This document shows positions 52,702 through 63,581 of a DNA stretch of 64,000 nucleotides, one piece after another. Where the stretch lies: positions 62,001-126,000 of the forward strand of contig JAGCMB010000033.1 of the NCBI GenBank assembly GCA_017646665.1, read 5' to 3'. The notes below the pieces were generated by a model. It worked only from the letters and a program-made list of their open reading frames with translations, was not told where the DNA came from and did no database searches. This DNA is from Bacteroidaceae bacterium (GTDB lineage Bacteria > Bacteroidota > Bacteroidia > Bacteroidales > Bacteroidaceae). The position numbers were made by a program, and so were the translations under genes. Position 1 is the first letter of the stretch. Each line of letters begins with the position of its first letter.

Positions 52702-54249
52702 TTAAAACCTAAAAAACTTTTTACTATGCGTCAATAACAGACCTCTAAAGTCTTTAAATATTATTGCAGTAAACATAACCGACAATACAGATATCAACAC
52801 AAAGAATACACTTGCATTCACAAACCACGACAACCATTTATTTGCAATTTGCAGATAGTGTTCCAGTATCTCCAAAACAGCAGAAGAGAGCAAAAAAGAG
52901 AAAACATTTATTCCCAAATGCACAACAAACAGTAACCAATATTTATAAAATGGCAATTTAAAACCACGGGAATAAAGATAAAAAGGTTTCCATATATGAA
53001 TAACCAGGAACATTGAAACAATTGGCCCTAGTAAAACTCCTTTAAGCCCAAACTGATAACCAAGTATCAAAGAAAACAACAAGAACAATCCAGCCTCAAC
53101 AAATGGAGCCCACACATCTCCATACAAGCCAAAGCCAGCAATGAACTGTCCGACACAATCTCGGTAAAGAGAGAAGAAAAATTGTACTGCTATCAGAAAA
53201 ACCACAACATCATCCAGTACATATTGATTTCCTAACCAACAAGACACAAATCCAGAAGAGAACTTATAAATACAAGCGGAAAAAATGCAAGCAAACAAAA
53301 AATCCACTGCTAAAAGTTTCTTGAACGTATTATAAATTTTTTCTTGATTACCTTCTGCAATAAGACTACCTACACCGGCAGTAGTACTTGTCACAATAGA
53401 ACTCATCATAGAGCTCAAAGCAAGGGTCAATGTAGTATAATTTGTATATAGCGCAACAAGTGACAACGATACAAATTTATATATAAGAATAGGCAGCAAT
53501 TGAAACTGAAAAAAGCCACCCAATTTATGAGCAAAGACTTGTCCTACCTTTTCTTTTACCAACGGATATTTCTTTATCAGTCTTTTACCGGCACTGATAT
53601 CCGTATCAAGCCATGGATAAACCTTTTTTACTCTAAAAACAAGAATCATTGAATATATCACCCCAAAAACAACCTCCATCAAGAAATATAAGATACAGTT
53701 CCTTGTCAACATAACCAGAGCCATCTGGACAATCATTTTAGCAACTGTCATTGCCTTATAATAGCCCAATATTTCATAATTACGTTGATCTGCTGAAAAC
53801 AGTGTCTGTTTGTAATTGACAAAATAAGTTAACAGAGAGGAACACAGATAAGAATAAAAGCCGAAATATAATATTATTCTCGAGAAATTTGTATTAGGAT
53901 ATAAATTAGGCAAGAAAAACGACAGCACAATTCCTGCTGACAGCACAAAAATTCCGATAATGCGATATATATATCCAAAAACAGATATCAGTTCACAAAT
54001 CTGTTTTCTATCATTATTGTATATCGGTTTGTATAACAAGAAAGCAATAGCCGCCGCAATACCCATTTCTGCAATATTGAGAAAGCCTAAAAGACTTTGA
54101 AAAGTCGTTGAGAGTCCTACGAACTCCTCTCCTAATTGCTGTAAGAATACATTTCTAGCAAAAAAATTTACAACAAGACTTATAAAATAGCAAATAAGAT
54201 TTACTTGCATATTTAAAAGACTTTTTTTTGTCCTTGAATTAGAATCCAT
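52702..54249 (-). CDS. Polysaccharide flippase (Wzx-type, MOP superfamily)
   Basis: A 515-residue membrane protein with about 12-14 helices; it flips lipid-linked repeat units across the inner membrane. Typical early sequence LQQLGEEFVGLSTTFQSLLG and NIAEMGIAAAIAFLLYKPI. I use ATG 54249; the longer frame to 54306 would add 19 residues running into the intergenic space. It lies 40 bp behind the chain-length gene. Confidence 0.9.
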   Translation of the reverse strand: MDSNSRTKKSLLNMQVNLICYFISLVVNFFARNVFLQQLGEEFVGLSTTFQSLLGFLNIAEMGIAAAIAFLLYKPIYNNDRKQICELISVFGYIYRIIGIFVLSAGIVLSFFLPNLYPNTNFSRIILYFGFYSYLCSSLLTYFVNYKQTLFSADQRNYEILGYYKAMTVAKMIVQMALVMLTRNCILYFLMEVVFGVIYSMILVFRVKKVYPWLDTDISAGKRLIKKYPLVKEKVGQVFAHKLGGFFQFQLLPILIYKFVSLSLVALYTNYTTLTLALSSMMSSIVTSTTAGVGSLIAEGNQEKIYNTFKKLLAVDFLFACIFSACIYKFSSGFVSCWLGNQYVLDDVVVFLIAVQFFFSLYRDCVGQFIAGFGLYGDVWAPFVEAGLFLLFSLILGYQFGLKGVLLGPIVSMFLVIHIWKPFYLYSRGFKLPFYKYWLLFVVHLGINVFSFLLSSAVLEILEHYLQIANKWLSWFVNASVFFVLISVLSVMFTAIIFKDFRGLLLTHSKKFFRF

Positions 54250-54289
54250 AACAATTGCAATTAAACAGAACGTCGTATGCAGAGACTCA

Positions 54290-55387
54290 TTACTTATTAG
54301 CTCCAAAAAGTCTTTTACAATTCTTTTTGAGAGGCTCTTTCAGCAATATATACATTGCAGCAAATACAGCTCCTACAAAGGCAAAAAGCATAGTCCTGGT
54401 CATTCGTCCCATAGACGATGCCTTCACAGGAATTGTAGCCGGCTTCAAGGTCACAAAAACAGGAGTATTCTCCTGTACTTTTGCCTTTGCCAACATAAGC
54501 TGCTGTGCCCATTGTGTATATAAAGTTGTTTTCAAATCCTTGTCAGCCCCAAGACGTTCCTTCTCTATAATTACGAACTCGTTTATGACATTTTTGTTGT
54601 GGCTGACAAAATCGGCATAACGCTCCTGCGAAAGTTCAAGACTATCCTTTGCATCGAGGTACATCTTCTCTACATACTTGCAGTCGTTCAAAGCCTTCTT
54701 TATCCTGTACAGCGTAACCTCTTGCTGCAAACGGTTCATTATGGTGTCGGCCATAGCCGCAACCACTCGTGGATCCCTGTCTGTGAATGAGAGAGTCACA
54801 ACATAGGTCTTCTTGTCTACAAAAATACCTATCTTCGAATTAAGGCTCTCAACCATACTCATCTGCGACCTGGAAAGCATATAAGGGTTAAAATCGGATG
54901 TCGCGACATCCGACGGTGACGATGTAAAAAGACCTACTACCCAATTGACAGCCTTTGATGGCATTGCCTTAACATAGTCAAGCCAAGTTTTTTCACGATA
55001 ATGTCTCAAATATGCATAATATGTAGTATCTACAGTACCTTCAAGATTCTGCACTCTGACATCAAACAAAGATGTAAGAAATGGTGTTGATTTTATAATA
55101 TCTGGATAAAGAATTGGATAAATGGCATCGCCACCTGCATTGGCACCAAAATCGACTCCCATCATAGAAGCCAAAGAACCGATACCAGAATCTGCAAATG
55201 AAGAGCCGGACGCCTCTGGAGCTACTACAATTTCCGCTGTGTAGTTTTTTGCAGTACCCAATGCTATTACCATACCGAAAATAGCGAAACATAACATGAC
55301 AACAAGTACGAATTTCCACTTTTCCACGACACGGCTCACCATTTTGAGCAAATCGGCCTCTTTAATCAATATACTCTTTTTTTCCAT
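54290..55387 (-). CDS. Wzz-type polysaccharide chain length determinant
   Basis: A 365-residue inner membrane protein with a cytoplasmic N-terminus, two membrane helices (about 26-46 and 325-347) and a long helical periplasmic domain. Features: VVAPEASGSSFADSGIG, NLEGTVDTT, and a proline-containing second helix. No tyrosine kinase domain follows the second helix, so any kinase would have to be elsewhere. It lies between the export protein and the flippase. Confidence 0.9.
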   Translation of the reverse strand: MEKKSILIKEADLLKMVSRVVEKWKFVLVVMLCFAIFGMVIALGTAKNYTAEIVVAPEASGSSFADSGIGSLASMMGVDFGANAGGDAIYPILYPDIIKSTPFLTSLFDVRVQNLEGTVDTTYYAYLRHYREKTWLDYVKAMPSKAVNWVVGLFTSSPSDVATSDFNPYMLSRSQMSMVESLNSKIGIFVDKKTYVVTLSFTDRDPRVVAAMADTIMNRLQQEVTLYRIKKALNDCKYVEKMYLDAKDSLELSQERYADFVSHNKNVINEFVIIEKERLGADKDLKTTLYTQWAQQLMLAKAKVQENTPVFVTLKPATIPVKASSMGRMTRTMLFAFVGAVFAAMYILLKEPLKKNCKRLFGANK

Positions 55388-55428
55388 AATTTGTCATTAT
55401 TTATTACGACAGCGCATTGGCACCGCTG

Positions 55429-57831
55429 TTACTTGAGCGCATTTATCAATGCCACAATCATTGCCGAGAGAGATGCAACGCTTGTACTTATTGACAATAT
55501 CTCAGTTGCAGACATTTTCTTCTTGTTGTCACTCTTTCGTGGCACCACAATTTCACAACCCGGCTGAATATCCTTGCTTGAGAACTTAGAAATTTTCTTT
55601 ATCGCGCCATTCATATACACCACATAAACAGCTTTCTTGTTAGCCTCCTCAGTGTAACCTCCGGAGTTCTTTATGTAGTATTTCAATTTCTTGCCTTTAT
55701 TGTAGCTTATAGACACCGGTGTGCCCACTTCGCCGCTAATCTTCACTGTACCTGAATATTCCGGAACGACAACAATATCGTTCTCGCGCAACTGAAGGTT
55801 ATCGGTAGATTCTGGTTCTTCGAGAGCTTTTTCCACATCAACAGCTACAATATAGCGGTTCTCCATAGCAAGCTTCAGTTCCAGGATGGAGTCACTCAAA
55901 AGATAGTTGGAGTTATCTTCTGAATTTATATGATCCTCGTATAATTTGATTTTTGCTTTCTGAAGGACCTTTTTACGTTGATTAATTTCATCCTCGGTTG
56001 CCTTACGGTATAGACGCACACCTTTAATATAAGCAGTGCTCTTTAATCCACCAGCCGCATTGATGAGGTCTGACAGACGATAGTTAGTACCGGTCATAGC
56101 ATACGTACCCTCAAAGTTCACACTACCATTAATCGCGACATTCTTTACCGGGCTATATGCAGGGCTCTTGCGTACATTAACCTCGTCGTATGGTTCCAGG
56201 ACAAAGTCACGGTTTCCATCAACAACCAATCCATCTTTCAAAGCGAATGTATAAACTTTTGTTATGGTGTCCGATTCGGTCGTTGATTTAGGATTATATA
56301 CCCTGCGGTATACATCAACCTTTATCTCCGAAGCCAAACGCGTCAAGCCACCAGCCTGAATTACAATGTCTTCAATTGTGGTATTTTCGGCATACTCATA
56401 GATTCCCGGATTATTCACCTCGCCACTTATGATAAGCACTTCGCGTCCACGCATCTCAGTTGCCGATGGAATTGTTATCACATCTTCCCTGCGCAGTTCA
56501 ATATCGGGTGATGTACCATTTATTATACCCTCCAAATCCAAAGAAATGACTTCGAGTCTGCGGTCGGCCTTGCGACGATGCATTATTGCACGCGCCAAGA
56601 AGGCGTCCTCGTGCAAGCCATCGGCAGCGTCAATCAAATCGAGCAGCGTCCTGATTTTTCCATCCATCTGATACATTCCCGGATGGAACACTGCACCCTT
56701 GATTTCTACCATATTTGAGAATCGCTTAATCATCTCATCGACAAAGACAACGTCGCCGTCTACAAGCTTAAAGTTCGAGAAATCGCTCTTTTCAACAGTG
56801 TGCACAGTATATTCGCGACCGTTCTTGCGTGTTACGCGGACATTCTTGGTGTATGCGTCACCCATAAAACCGCCTACATAAGACATAAGGGCTGAGAGTG
56901 TTTCGCCCTCCTTGATTTCATATTTCATTGGGCGTTTTACCTTGCCTTGTACTTCCACTATGGCATCGTATGCACCGACAATGATAAGGTCGTTATCCTG
57001 CAGACGGATATTTCCTGTATTGTTGCCGTTCATGATGTAATCATAAACGTCAATCTTTGAAACCTCTTTTCCTGCCCGGAACACCTTGATATCGCGCAAG
57101 GTACCCATAGTGCTTATACCACCGGCTGTATACAATGCATTGAAAAGTGTCGAAAACGCGCTCATAGTATATGAACCGGGAGCAACAACGTCGCCCACGA
57201 TTTCAATCTTGACACTACGTGTTGAACCAAGAGAGAGGGTTATTGAAGAGCCGTTGTATGATGAGCCTAATGTCTTTTTTACGTATTCATTGGCTGCATC
57301 GACAGTCATCCCCGACAGTTTCACAGGACCAAAGCCTGTCACAACGATGTATCCATCGGGAGAAATTTCTCCTTCGATACTCTGCTGTGACGCACCCCAA
57401 ATATCAATAACCACGTTGTCACCGGCACCAAGAATATAGTCAGCCGGTGTAGGGATATTCACAGCAGGTTCAAAGGTCAACAATTTGTTATTAAACAGGT
57501 TACGACCATAGACATCGCTATTTTCAGCAACGATTTCAGAATCAGCCTGCACTACTTCATCGACTTCCTGGTTTTCGTCGCGTCCACGCTCAACCTCTTC
57601 CGCAGGCGCTGGTGCTGCGTTTTTTTTGTTCTTATATTTGTTTATTACATCACGTATCTGAGCAGGCGTAGCACCCTTCCTTATCAGATTCTTTGCAATC
57701 GTCGCATCATCGACACCTTTTGTCTTCTCGGCAAGAACAGCCTCAAGAACCTGTTCATTCGACAACGTTTGAGCAATCGTCACCTGCACTGTAATCAACA
57801 GGGCAACAACAAGAAATATTCTCTTTATCAT
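55429..57831 (-). CDS. SLBB-domain polysaccharide export outer membrane protein (Wza-like)
   Basis: An 800-residue export protein with a signal peptide (MIKRIFLVVALLITVQVTIAQ), a coiled or charged segment (about 45-100, with EEVERGRDENQEVDEV), the Poly_export domain (ILGAGDNVVIDIWGAS near residue 138) and about six SLBB domains in series, ending in a hydrophobic helix. It is longer than Wza (about 380 aa) but normal for Bacteroidetes export proteins. It is translated 4 bp after the initiating transferase gene. Confidence 0.92.
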   Translation of the reverse strand: MIKRIFLVVALLITVQVTIAQTLSNEQVLEAVLAEKTKGVDDATIAKNLIRKGATPAQIRDVINKYKNKKNAAPAPAEEVERGRDENQEVDEVVQADSEIVAENSDVYGRNLFNNKLLTFEPAVNIPTPADYILGAGDNVVIDIWGASQQSIEGEISPDGYIVVTGFGPVKLSGMTVDAANEYVKKTLGSSYNGSSITLSLGSTRSVKIEIVGDVVAPGSYTMSAFSTLFNALYTAGGISTMGTLRDIKVFRAGKEVSKIDVYDYIMNGNNTGNIRLQDNDLIIVGAYDAIVEVQGKVKRPMKYEIKEGETLSALMSYVGGFMGDAYTKNVRVTRKNGREYTVHTVEKSDFSNFKLVDGDVVFVDEMIKRFSNMVEIKGAVFHPGMYQMDGKIRTLLDLIDAADGLHEDAFLARAIMHRRKADRRLEVISLDLEGIINGTSPDIELRREDVITIPSATEMRGREVLIISGEVNNPGIYEYAENTTIEDIVIQAGGLTRLASEIKVDVYRRVYNPKSTTESDTITKVYTFALKDGLVVDGNRDFVLEPYDEVNVRKSPAYSPVKNVAINGSVNFEGTYAMTGTNYRLSDLINAAGGLKSTAYIKGVRLYRKATEDEINQRKKVLQKAKIKLYEDHINSEDNSNYLLSDSILELKLAMENRYIVAVDVEKALEEPESTDNLQLRENDIVVVPEYSGTVKISGEVGTPVSISYNKGKKLKYYIKNSGGYTEEANKKAVYVVYMNGAIKKISKFSSKDIQPGCEIVVPRKSDNKKKMSATEILSISTSVASLSAMIVALINALK

Positions 57832-57835
57832 TTTG

Positions 57836-58468
57836 TTAGAATTTCTTTCCGTTTACTATGTATAGGAATGTTGTAAAAATAAGCTTGATATCCAGCCACA
57901 AAGAGCGTTTCTGCAAATATTCAAGATCCATTTCAAGACGCTTGAGCATTTTTTCGAAAGTATCGGTATAACCGTTATACAATGTAGCCATTGAGGTCAA
58001 CCCCGGACGTATAAGATAGAGATAGTCGTAATTGGGGTTCACTTTTCTGATTTTATCTATAAAATATTGACGTTCAGGTCTTGGGCCCACAAAAGACATA
58101 TCGCCGATAAAGACATTGAACAGCTGTGGCAACTCGTCGAGATGATGTTCACGCAGGAACTTGCCGACCTTGGTAAGACGTTCATCGCCCTTGACGGCAA
58201 GCTGTGGTTTACCATTGCTTTCGGAGTCGGTGCGCATTGTCCTGAATTTGTATATGTTAAAAGACTTGCCCTTGTAGCCTATTCGCTCCTGTTTGAATAT
58301 CACGCTACCATCATTCTGCAATCGCAAGCTGATGTATACAATCAAAAAGACCGGTGAGAGAACGACAAGACCGATAAATGAACAAAAAATATCAAAGAAA
58401 CGTTTTATAGCACGTTCGAACATATTCATTCCGTCTTTTATAGCCACATTCATTAATTTTTCACCCAT
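57836..58468 (-). CDS. Initiating sugar-phosphate transferase (phosphoglycosyl transferase)
   Basis: A 210-residue monotopic phosphoglycosyl transferase that puts the first sugar-phosphate on undecaprenyl phosphate. It has a single re-entrant hydrophobic segment (about 20-42), FKQERIGYKGKSFNIYKF, the catalytic Asp-Glu dyad in HHLDELPQLFN and MSFVGPRPERQ. It is a short catalytic-domain-only form. I use ATG 58468; a TTG at 58477 is in frame. First gene of the five-gene minus-strand EPS operon. Confidence 0.92.
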   Translation of the reverse strand: MGEKLMNVAIKDGMNMFERAIKRFFDIFCSFIGLVVLSPVFLIVYISLRLQNDGSVIFKQERIGYKGKSFNIYKFRTMRTDSESNGKPQLAVKGDERLTKVGKFLREHHLDELPQLFNVFIGDMSFVGPRPERQYFIDKIRKVNPNYDYLYLIRPGLTSMATLYNGYTDTFEKMLKRLEMDLEYLQKRSLWLDIKLIFTTFLYIVNGKKF

Positions 58469-58547
58469 AATAGACAAAAGTTATTTTTTATAATAACTAC
58501 TTTTTTGACAAATTATTATATCGAATTTTAAATAAATTTTATAACAC

Positions 58548-58571
58548 AAAAAAAACGTCGTTTTCAACGAC
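58548..58571 (-). terminator. Small hairpin plus T-run in front of the EPS operon
   Basis: On the minus strand a short stem (GTCGT with ACGAC, 58571-58557) is followed by eight T (58555-58548). It can end the SpoIID transcript, or attenuate the EPS operon if transcription starts at the -7 element 58589-58582. Confidence 0.5.
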
Positions 58572-58581
58572 ATTCATCTTG

Positions 58582-58589
58582 CAAATGTA
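58582..58589 (-). promoter_or_regulatory. -7 element possibly serving the EPS operon
   Basis: Minus-strand TACATTTG (58589-58582) fits the -7 consensus; no TTG lies 19-21 bp upstream. The hairpin would be in the leader just after the start point. Confidence 0.35.
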
Positions 58590-58665
58590 GGTAAAAAAAA
58601 ACATTCTACATAACTTTTCAACATAAAAAGCCCACGCACAGACATGGTGCATAGAAAAAAGAGAG

Positions 58666-59961
58666 TCAACCAACTGCAACAGCTTCTAAAATTGCACCGG
58701 GATAATAGAATGACAATATCTGTCCACAGCTGCAACCCCTTTCGCCCATCATTGCCGCACCTATCTGACAAAGCCCCACACCGTGCCCCCAACCGGCACC
58801 TTTGAGAACGAATTGAACCTCACCGGACGAGTCCACCACTTTATCAACGACAAAAGCAGAACTGTACAGGTGCGACGTTGATAACCAACGACGTATCTCC
58901 AATTCCTTGCCGACAACACGTGTTGTTTTTGTACCGGCTATCTTCAGTTTAACTATACGCCCCGACGCACCCCTTTCCAAAGGTTGCAGTTCCTCAATCG
59001 TACCAAAATCAATCCCCGAACGCTCGGCCACAAGCGATGAGAGTTCAGCCTGTGTATAAACTACTTTCCAACGATAGAAATCGTTTGTTTCACGGTCATA
59101 TCCGTTCAGTATTTGCGAAAGCACCTCCTTGTCATTCGTTGAGCAATAGGAATTTGGGGTTGCTTCAATCCACTCCCTTGCACCCTCTTCGGTGGTCAGT
59201 AATGGCAGTTCCGCAGCAGCCTCGCAATCTCTAAAAGCTTGCAGATAGTCGTAATCGACATCCTCCCAACAGGCCGAGAAACGCTCAGTCACTCCACCAC
59301 AGCATTTACTGAAACGCGCATCGCACACCTTGCCGTCATATTTTAGCACAACATCACGTGTAGCCTCTACCGCACGCGACACATTGGGATTTAAAGCACG
59401 CGTAATGCCCTGATAACGTTGACAATGGTCATCGGCACAAAAATCAAAATTCTTATGGTCTTCCCTAGCATACCAACGGACAACCTCATCACCATTCTCA
59501 TAGCCAAGTTGTTGATTGACAACTTTTTCACTTCTATCGAGCTGAGCATAAAGCCAACTGCGAGATATTATCGTATGCGCCTTTAGAAACTCTAACGATG
59601 ATGTTGCCGACATCTCGCTCGAGATGACACTCACCAAATAATCCTCGACAAAAAGGCGATTTATTGCACGCACCTCACCATCTTCAATTATCAGAACAAG
59701 CTCGCCCTTGAATATCTGTTTTTCTTTTCTCTGCCAATGAAAGCCCACACCAATAACAACATCGTGCAGGACAAAACTACAATCTGCCGATTGTGGTTCA
59801 AAGCGAAGAGCCCTATATCGCCTGCCATTGTAAGAGAGCAATCCCTCCCCGATGGAAACGTGATTTTTAGAGGACACGACATTGCCATCAAGCATAAAAT
59901 CCCCGATAAAATCGAACTTTATGCACTCGGCACGCAAAATACCTATATCAACTTTTCTCAT
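58666..59961 (-). CDS. SpoIID/LytB-domain protein without a signal peptide
   Basis: A 431-residue protein with the SpoIID/LytB core: [13 protein letters not shown] with the family's catalytic-type Glu, [15 protein letters not shown], CVARKxx-like Cys region ([14 protein letters not shown]) and the C-terminal [18 protein letters not shown]. SpoIID proteins cut peptidoglycan glycan strands stripped of stem peptides. The N-terminus ([20 protein letters not shown]) has no signal peptide or membrane helix, so it appears cytoplasmic. Its ATG overlaps the stop of the neighbouring fusion gene (59958-59961), so they act together. Confidence 0.88.
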   Translation of the reverse strand: MRKVDIGILRAECIKFDFIGDFMLDGNVVSSKNHVSIGEGLLSYNGRRYRALRFEPQSADCSFVLHDVVIGVGFHWQRKEKQIFKGELVLIIEDGEVRAINRLFVEDYLVSVISSEMSATSSLEFLKAHTIISRSWLYAQLDRSEKVVNQQLGYENGDEVVRWYAREDHKNFDFCADDHCQRYQGITRALNPNVSRAVEATRDVVLKYDGKVCDARFSKCCGGVTERFSACWEDVDYDYLQAFRDCEAAAELPLLTTEEGAREWIEATPNSYCSTNDKEVLSQILNGYDRETNDFYRWKVVYTQAELSSLVAERSGIDFGTIEELQPLERGASGRIVKLKIAGTKTTRVVGKELEIRRWLSTSHLYSSAFVVDKVVDSSGEVQFVLKGAGWGHGVGLCQIGAAMMGERGCSCGQILSFYYPGAILEAVAVG

Positions 59962-62363
59962 ACAATCTCCTTGAGTTTTAGAACAACAGCGTCGACATCA
60001 CTCTGCGACAAAGCTACCTCTTGCAACAACGCTACAGCCTCATCGGCTGTAATAGATTCAAAATCAACGCTTCGCGGCGTCACAATCAAGCCTGCCATAT
60101 CCAAGGCTCCGGGGCTTACAAGGCGATGAGAAGCATCATTTGCAAAATAACATTCAGGACGATGCGAAGCTCGAGGCAAAACGACTGACACAAACGCTCC
60201 GTCGGGAGAATAATACCCCACGACATTCATTCGTGGCTCGGTTTCTCCATCAACCGTCGGCATTGCCATAAGCAGTTGCCCGAACAACGCAACCGAGCGT
60301 GAAACTGTTTCGGCCCTAATCATAAAGAACGGCACCGCATACCCTTTGACATTATATATGCAACCACCATCGGCAACACACAAAGGCTCGCCAAGCGACA
60401 GAAGGCCGTCGGAGATTGCTCCAAGCAAAGGTATATCGGCACAACGTGTAGCCTGCAAATGGGCGTGGTCGGGTGCCGAAGCCCCACATTTTGCTCCATT
60501 ATAGAAGACTGCAATACCTGGCCAGCTACCTGCAAGATGCAGCATATCGGCATACATAGGTTTCAACAATTGCGGTGTATGGCTAACAGTCGGCAAAGTG
60601 AAGTGAAACGGCAGGATTGGATAAGGGTTCACAAGCAGCTCCAACGTACCCAGAAGCACCTTCGATACCTGTTCTGCCGGGCGATTTGCCGCACACAAGA
60701 AACAGGGACGGGCGGCAAGCGAAGCATCATCAACCTTGGCGGCTGCAGACACGGCTCTCGCCGGATTATATTGCAGAAAGAGTCCGTTACCCAAATCGCG
60801 CATCTTGACATCTGCAAGTGCATCATATCTATTTGCAGCATCGGGCCATAGCTGCAATTGATTTTCAAAAAAGGCATTGACGTCATCACCTGACATCACA
60901 CCCCAACTGCCAACAAGTTTTTGACGTGCAACAAGTTCAGCATTGCGCAAGCTGTCTTTATACAGGTTGTGTGCATTGATTTTATCGTGTGACAGAGCCG
61001 CATCGGAGTTTCCACCCCATCGGCGGCACAAATAGAGGACATCATATATACGTCCAATCCTGTAACGACGGGAAATCTGTAGCCCGACGGCATAATCCTC
61101 GCCATAGCTGACATTCGGGAAGCCCACTTCACGTATAACCGGCGTAAAGAACGCACGAGGTGCGCCAAGACCATTTATACGCAAAGCGTTGTTACGGCCA
61201 TTCTCTTCGCTCCATTCGCGATGGTCGATAACGCCGGGAGGCAACGTATTGAGTTCAAAATCACATATTCGGTACGAGCCGATAAGCATTGCGCACTGCT
61301 GTTCATAAAAACCATCCACTACACGCTGTAAGGTATTTTCGTCGCTGTAAATATCGTCACTGTCGAGCTGGACGGCAAAACGTCCGCAACGCGAATCGTT
61401 CACTGCCAAGTCCCAACAGCCGCCAATGCCCAAATCATTACGCGAGGGGACTATATGCACCACCTTGTCATCGGCAAAAGAGTCTATTATGGCCGGAGTC
61501 TTGTCACTTGAATGATTGTCAACCACCAATATGTTGAACGGAAAGGATGTTTTTTGCTTGAGCACCGATGTAATTGCATCGGCAATGGTCGATTCACGAT
61601 TGAGGACAGGAATGACAACCGACGCCTCGACAGGGAATTCACCGGCAACGAGGTCTATACTATCGTATTTACAAGGAGGCAACCAGCCACCAATCTGCTT
61701 GAGATGATGAGTACAAACCTTCTCCATCTCAATCTGGACATTACGCTGAGCCGGATTAACGTAATCAAACTGTTTCTCGCCGCTTTTTCGAGTGTCGCTC
61801 TCATCCTCAACGTAAACATATTCGCAAAAATGGTACAATCCCCCTATACGCTCCATAGCAAGACGGAGTTGATAGAGCCCGGCAAAATCATATTCGGGCA
61901 TAGGCATTGCAAGATATGCCTTTAACGCGGCAAGCCTGAAAAGAAGCGCGGAACCGAAATCAAAATCATTGCGCAAGCTACCGGGCAGACAATCTATGGT
62001 AGGTGCATCAACGCACTCACCATTCATCACCTTGCGATAATGCGAGTAGGCCATAGAAGCCTTTTCCGGCATAGATTTACACATTGCCGAAAGTTTTTCC
62101 TCATCAACAATCACGTTCTCTTTCCCGACAAACAGCACGAAATCGGCCGTGGCTTTTTCGGCAATCAGTCTAAACAGAGCCGTAGAAGAGAGGGAGTCTA
62201 CAAACAAAGCCGTAACCCCGGACGGCAGATTGGCCTCTATGGGCGAAGAGCACAAAAGCCATATATGTGTTACCTTTGAATTATTCAAGAATGGTTCCAA
62301 AGCCGCTGCATTGCAAGCATTTGCAGCCACCGGCATAAACACCTCTAACGTATAATTTGTCAT
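59958..62363 (-). CDS. Fusion of family 2 glycosyltransferase with a DUF4922 HIT/GalT-like domain
   Basis: A protein of 801 residues. The N-terminal third is of uncertain fold; a GT-A family 2 domain follows (about 250-480: [42 protein letters not shown]); the C-terminal DUF4922 domain (about 490-790) has a Cys pair in CFLC (near 60693-60704) and a DHAHLQ motif (near 60451-60470), the HxHxQ pattern of GalT-type nucleotidyltransferases and phosphorylases. I start at ATG 62363; the frame upstream to 62456 looks non-coding. Coupled to the SpoIID gene by a 4-bp overlap. Joint substrate unknown. Confidence 0.85.
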   Translation of the reverse strand: MTNYTLEVFMPVAANACNAAALEPFLNNSKVTHIWLLCSSPIEANLPSGVTALFVDSLSSTALFRLIAEKATADFVLFVGKENVIVDEEKLSAMCKSMPEKASMAYSHYRKVMNGECVDAPTIDCLPGSLRNDFDFGSALLFRLAALKAYLAMPMPEYDFAGLYQLRLAMERIGGLYHFCEYVYVEDESDTRKSGEKQFDYVNPAQRNVQIEMEKVCTHHLKQIGGWLPPCKYDSIDLVAGEFPVEASVVIPVLNRESTIADAITSVLKQKTSFPFNILVVDNHSSDKTPAIIDSFADDKVVHIVPSRNDLGIGGCWDLAVNDSRCGRFAVQLDSDDIYSDENTLQRVVDGFYEQQCAMLIGSYRICDFELNTLPPGVIDHREWSEENGRNNALRINGLGAPRAFFTPVIREVGFPNVSYGEDYAVGLQISRRYRIGRIYDVLYLCRRWGGNSDAALSHDKINAHNLYKDSLRNAELVARQKLVGSWGVMSGDDVNAFFENQLQLWPDAANRYDALADVKMRDLGNGLFLQYNPARAVSAAAKVDDASLAARPCFLCAANRPAEQVSKVLLGTLELLVNPYPILPFHFTLPTVSHTPQLLKPMYADMLHLAGSWPGIAVFYNGAKCGASAPDHAHLQATRCADIPLLGAISDGLLSLGEPLCVADGGCIYNVKGYAVPFFMIRAETVSRSVALFGQLLMAMPTVDGETEPRMNVVGYYSPDGAFVSVVLPRASHRPECYFANDASHRLVSPGALDMAGLIVTPRSVDFESITADEAVALLQEVALSQSDVDAVVLKLKEIV

Positions 62364-62535
62364 AGTTGGTCTGTTTTCTGCGAAATTAATAAAAAAGCAC
62401 GGCAAATAAACAGTATTGTCATATAAAATATTATTAGGTATTAAAATGGCAGACATATAGCTGATAAATCACTTTTTTGCATTATCTTCGCAAGGAAATA
62501 GCATTTGTCGCAAACCAAAGAAGCCCAAGGTCACT

Positions 62536-63576
62536 ATGGAGGATAAAAGAAGAAAATTGGCTGGAATGACACTGAACGAGCTAACAAGCGCGGTCAAGGA
62601 GGCCGGTATGCCGGCATTTACAGCCAAGCAGATTGCCGACTGGGTTTACAAGAAACGTGTCAACACAATAGACGAGATGTCAAACATCTCACTCAAGAAC
62701 CGCACAAGACTGAATGAGCTGTTCGAAGTGGGATATGCCGCACCGGCCGACTCCGCACGCTCTGTCGACGGGACAGTGAAGTATCTTTACAGAGTAGACA
62801 ATAACCATTTTGTTGAGGCAGTATACATCCCCGACGGCGACCGTGCCACACTATGCGTATCGTCACAGGTGGGTTGCAAGATGAATTGCCTTTTCTGTAT
62901 GACAGGAAAGCAAAAGTACACAGCCAACCTGACAACAAACGAAATAATCAATCAGATACTGGCTCTGCCGGAGTTCGAAAGACTCACGAACATAGTGTTT
63001 ATGGGAATGGGCGAGCCTTGCGACAACCTCGACAATCTGTTGCCGGCCATTGAAATACTGACATCGGAGTACGGACTCGGATGGAGCCCACATCGCCTCA
63101 CAGTGTCATCAGTGGGTGTAAGAAAGGGGTTGAAGCGTCTGCTTGACTCCGGCGACTACCACATAGCCATCAGTCTGCACCACCCTATACCACAACAACG
63201 CGCCGAAATAATGCCGGCCGAAAAGGGTTTCCCAATCACCGAGATGCTGGAATTGTTGCGACAATACGACTTTAGCCACCAAAGACGTCTGACTTTTGAA
63301 TACATTGTTTTCAAAGGAATAAACGAAACACCGTTCTATGCCCGCAAACTGTTACAGCTGCTCAACGGGCTGGACTGCCGCATAAACCTCATACGCTACC
63401 ACGCCATACCCGGTGTACCGCTTGAGGGAGTCGACGAGAAGGGAATGACACAGTTACGCGACTTCTTGACCCAGAACGGCCTGTTCACAACCATCAGGGC
63501 ATCGCGTGGCGAAGACATATTTGCCGCTTGCGGAATGTTATCGACATTAAAACAAGAGAAAAACAACAATAATTGA
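62536..63576 (+). CDS. rlmN: 23S rRNA (adenine2503-C2)/tRNA methyltransferase RlmN
   Basis: A radical SAM enzyme that methylates A2503 in 23S rRNA and A37 in some tRNAs. The iron-sulfur motif CKMNCLFC (about residues 114-121), MGMGEPCDNLDN and the C-terminal catalytic Cys in EDIFAACGML are present. Its 346 residues are normal. A -7-like TATCTTCG is at 62483-62490. The next gene starts 5 bp after the stop. Confidence 0.96.
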   Translation: MEDKRRKLAGMTLNELTSAVKEAGMPAFTAKQIADWVYKKRVNTIDEMSNISLKNRTRLNELFEVGYAAPADSARSVDGTVKYLYRVDNNHFVEAVYIPDGDRATLCVSSQVGCKMNCLFCMTGKQKYTANLTTNEIINQILALPEFERLTNIVFMGMGEPCDNLDNLLPAIEILTSEYGLGWSPHRLTVSSVGVRKGLKRLLDSGDYHIAISLHHPIPQQRAEIMPAEKGFPITEMLELLRQYDFSHQRRLTFEYIVFKGINETPFYARKLLQLLNGLDCRINLIRYHAIPGVPLEGVDEKGMTQLRDFLTQNGLFTTIRASRGEDIFAACGMLSTLKQEKNNNN

Positions 63577-63581
63577 CATAT

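Noticed and set aside
62364-62456. Extended start of the DUF4922 fusion
   Set aside because: The extra residues are unlike the rest and run into AT-rich intergenic DNA; ATG 62363 gives a natural start.
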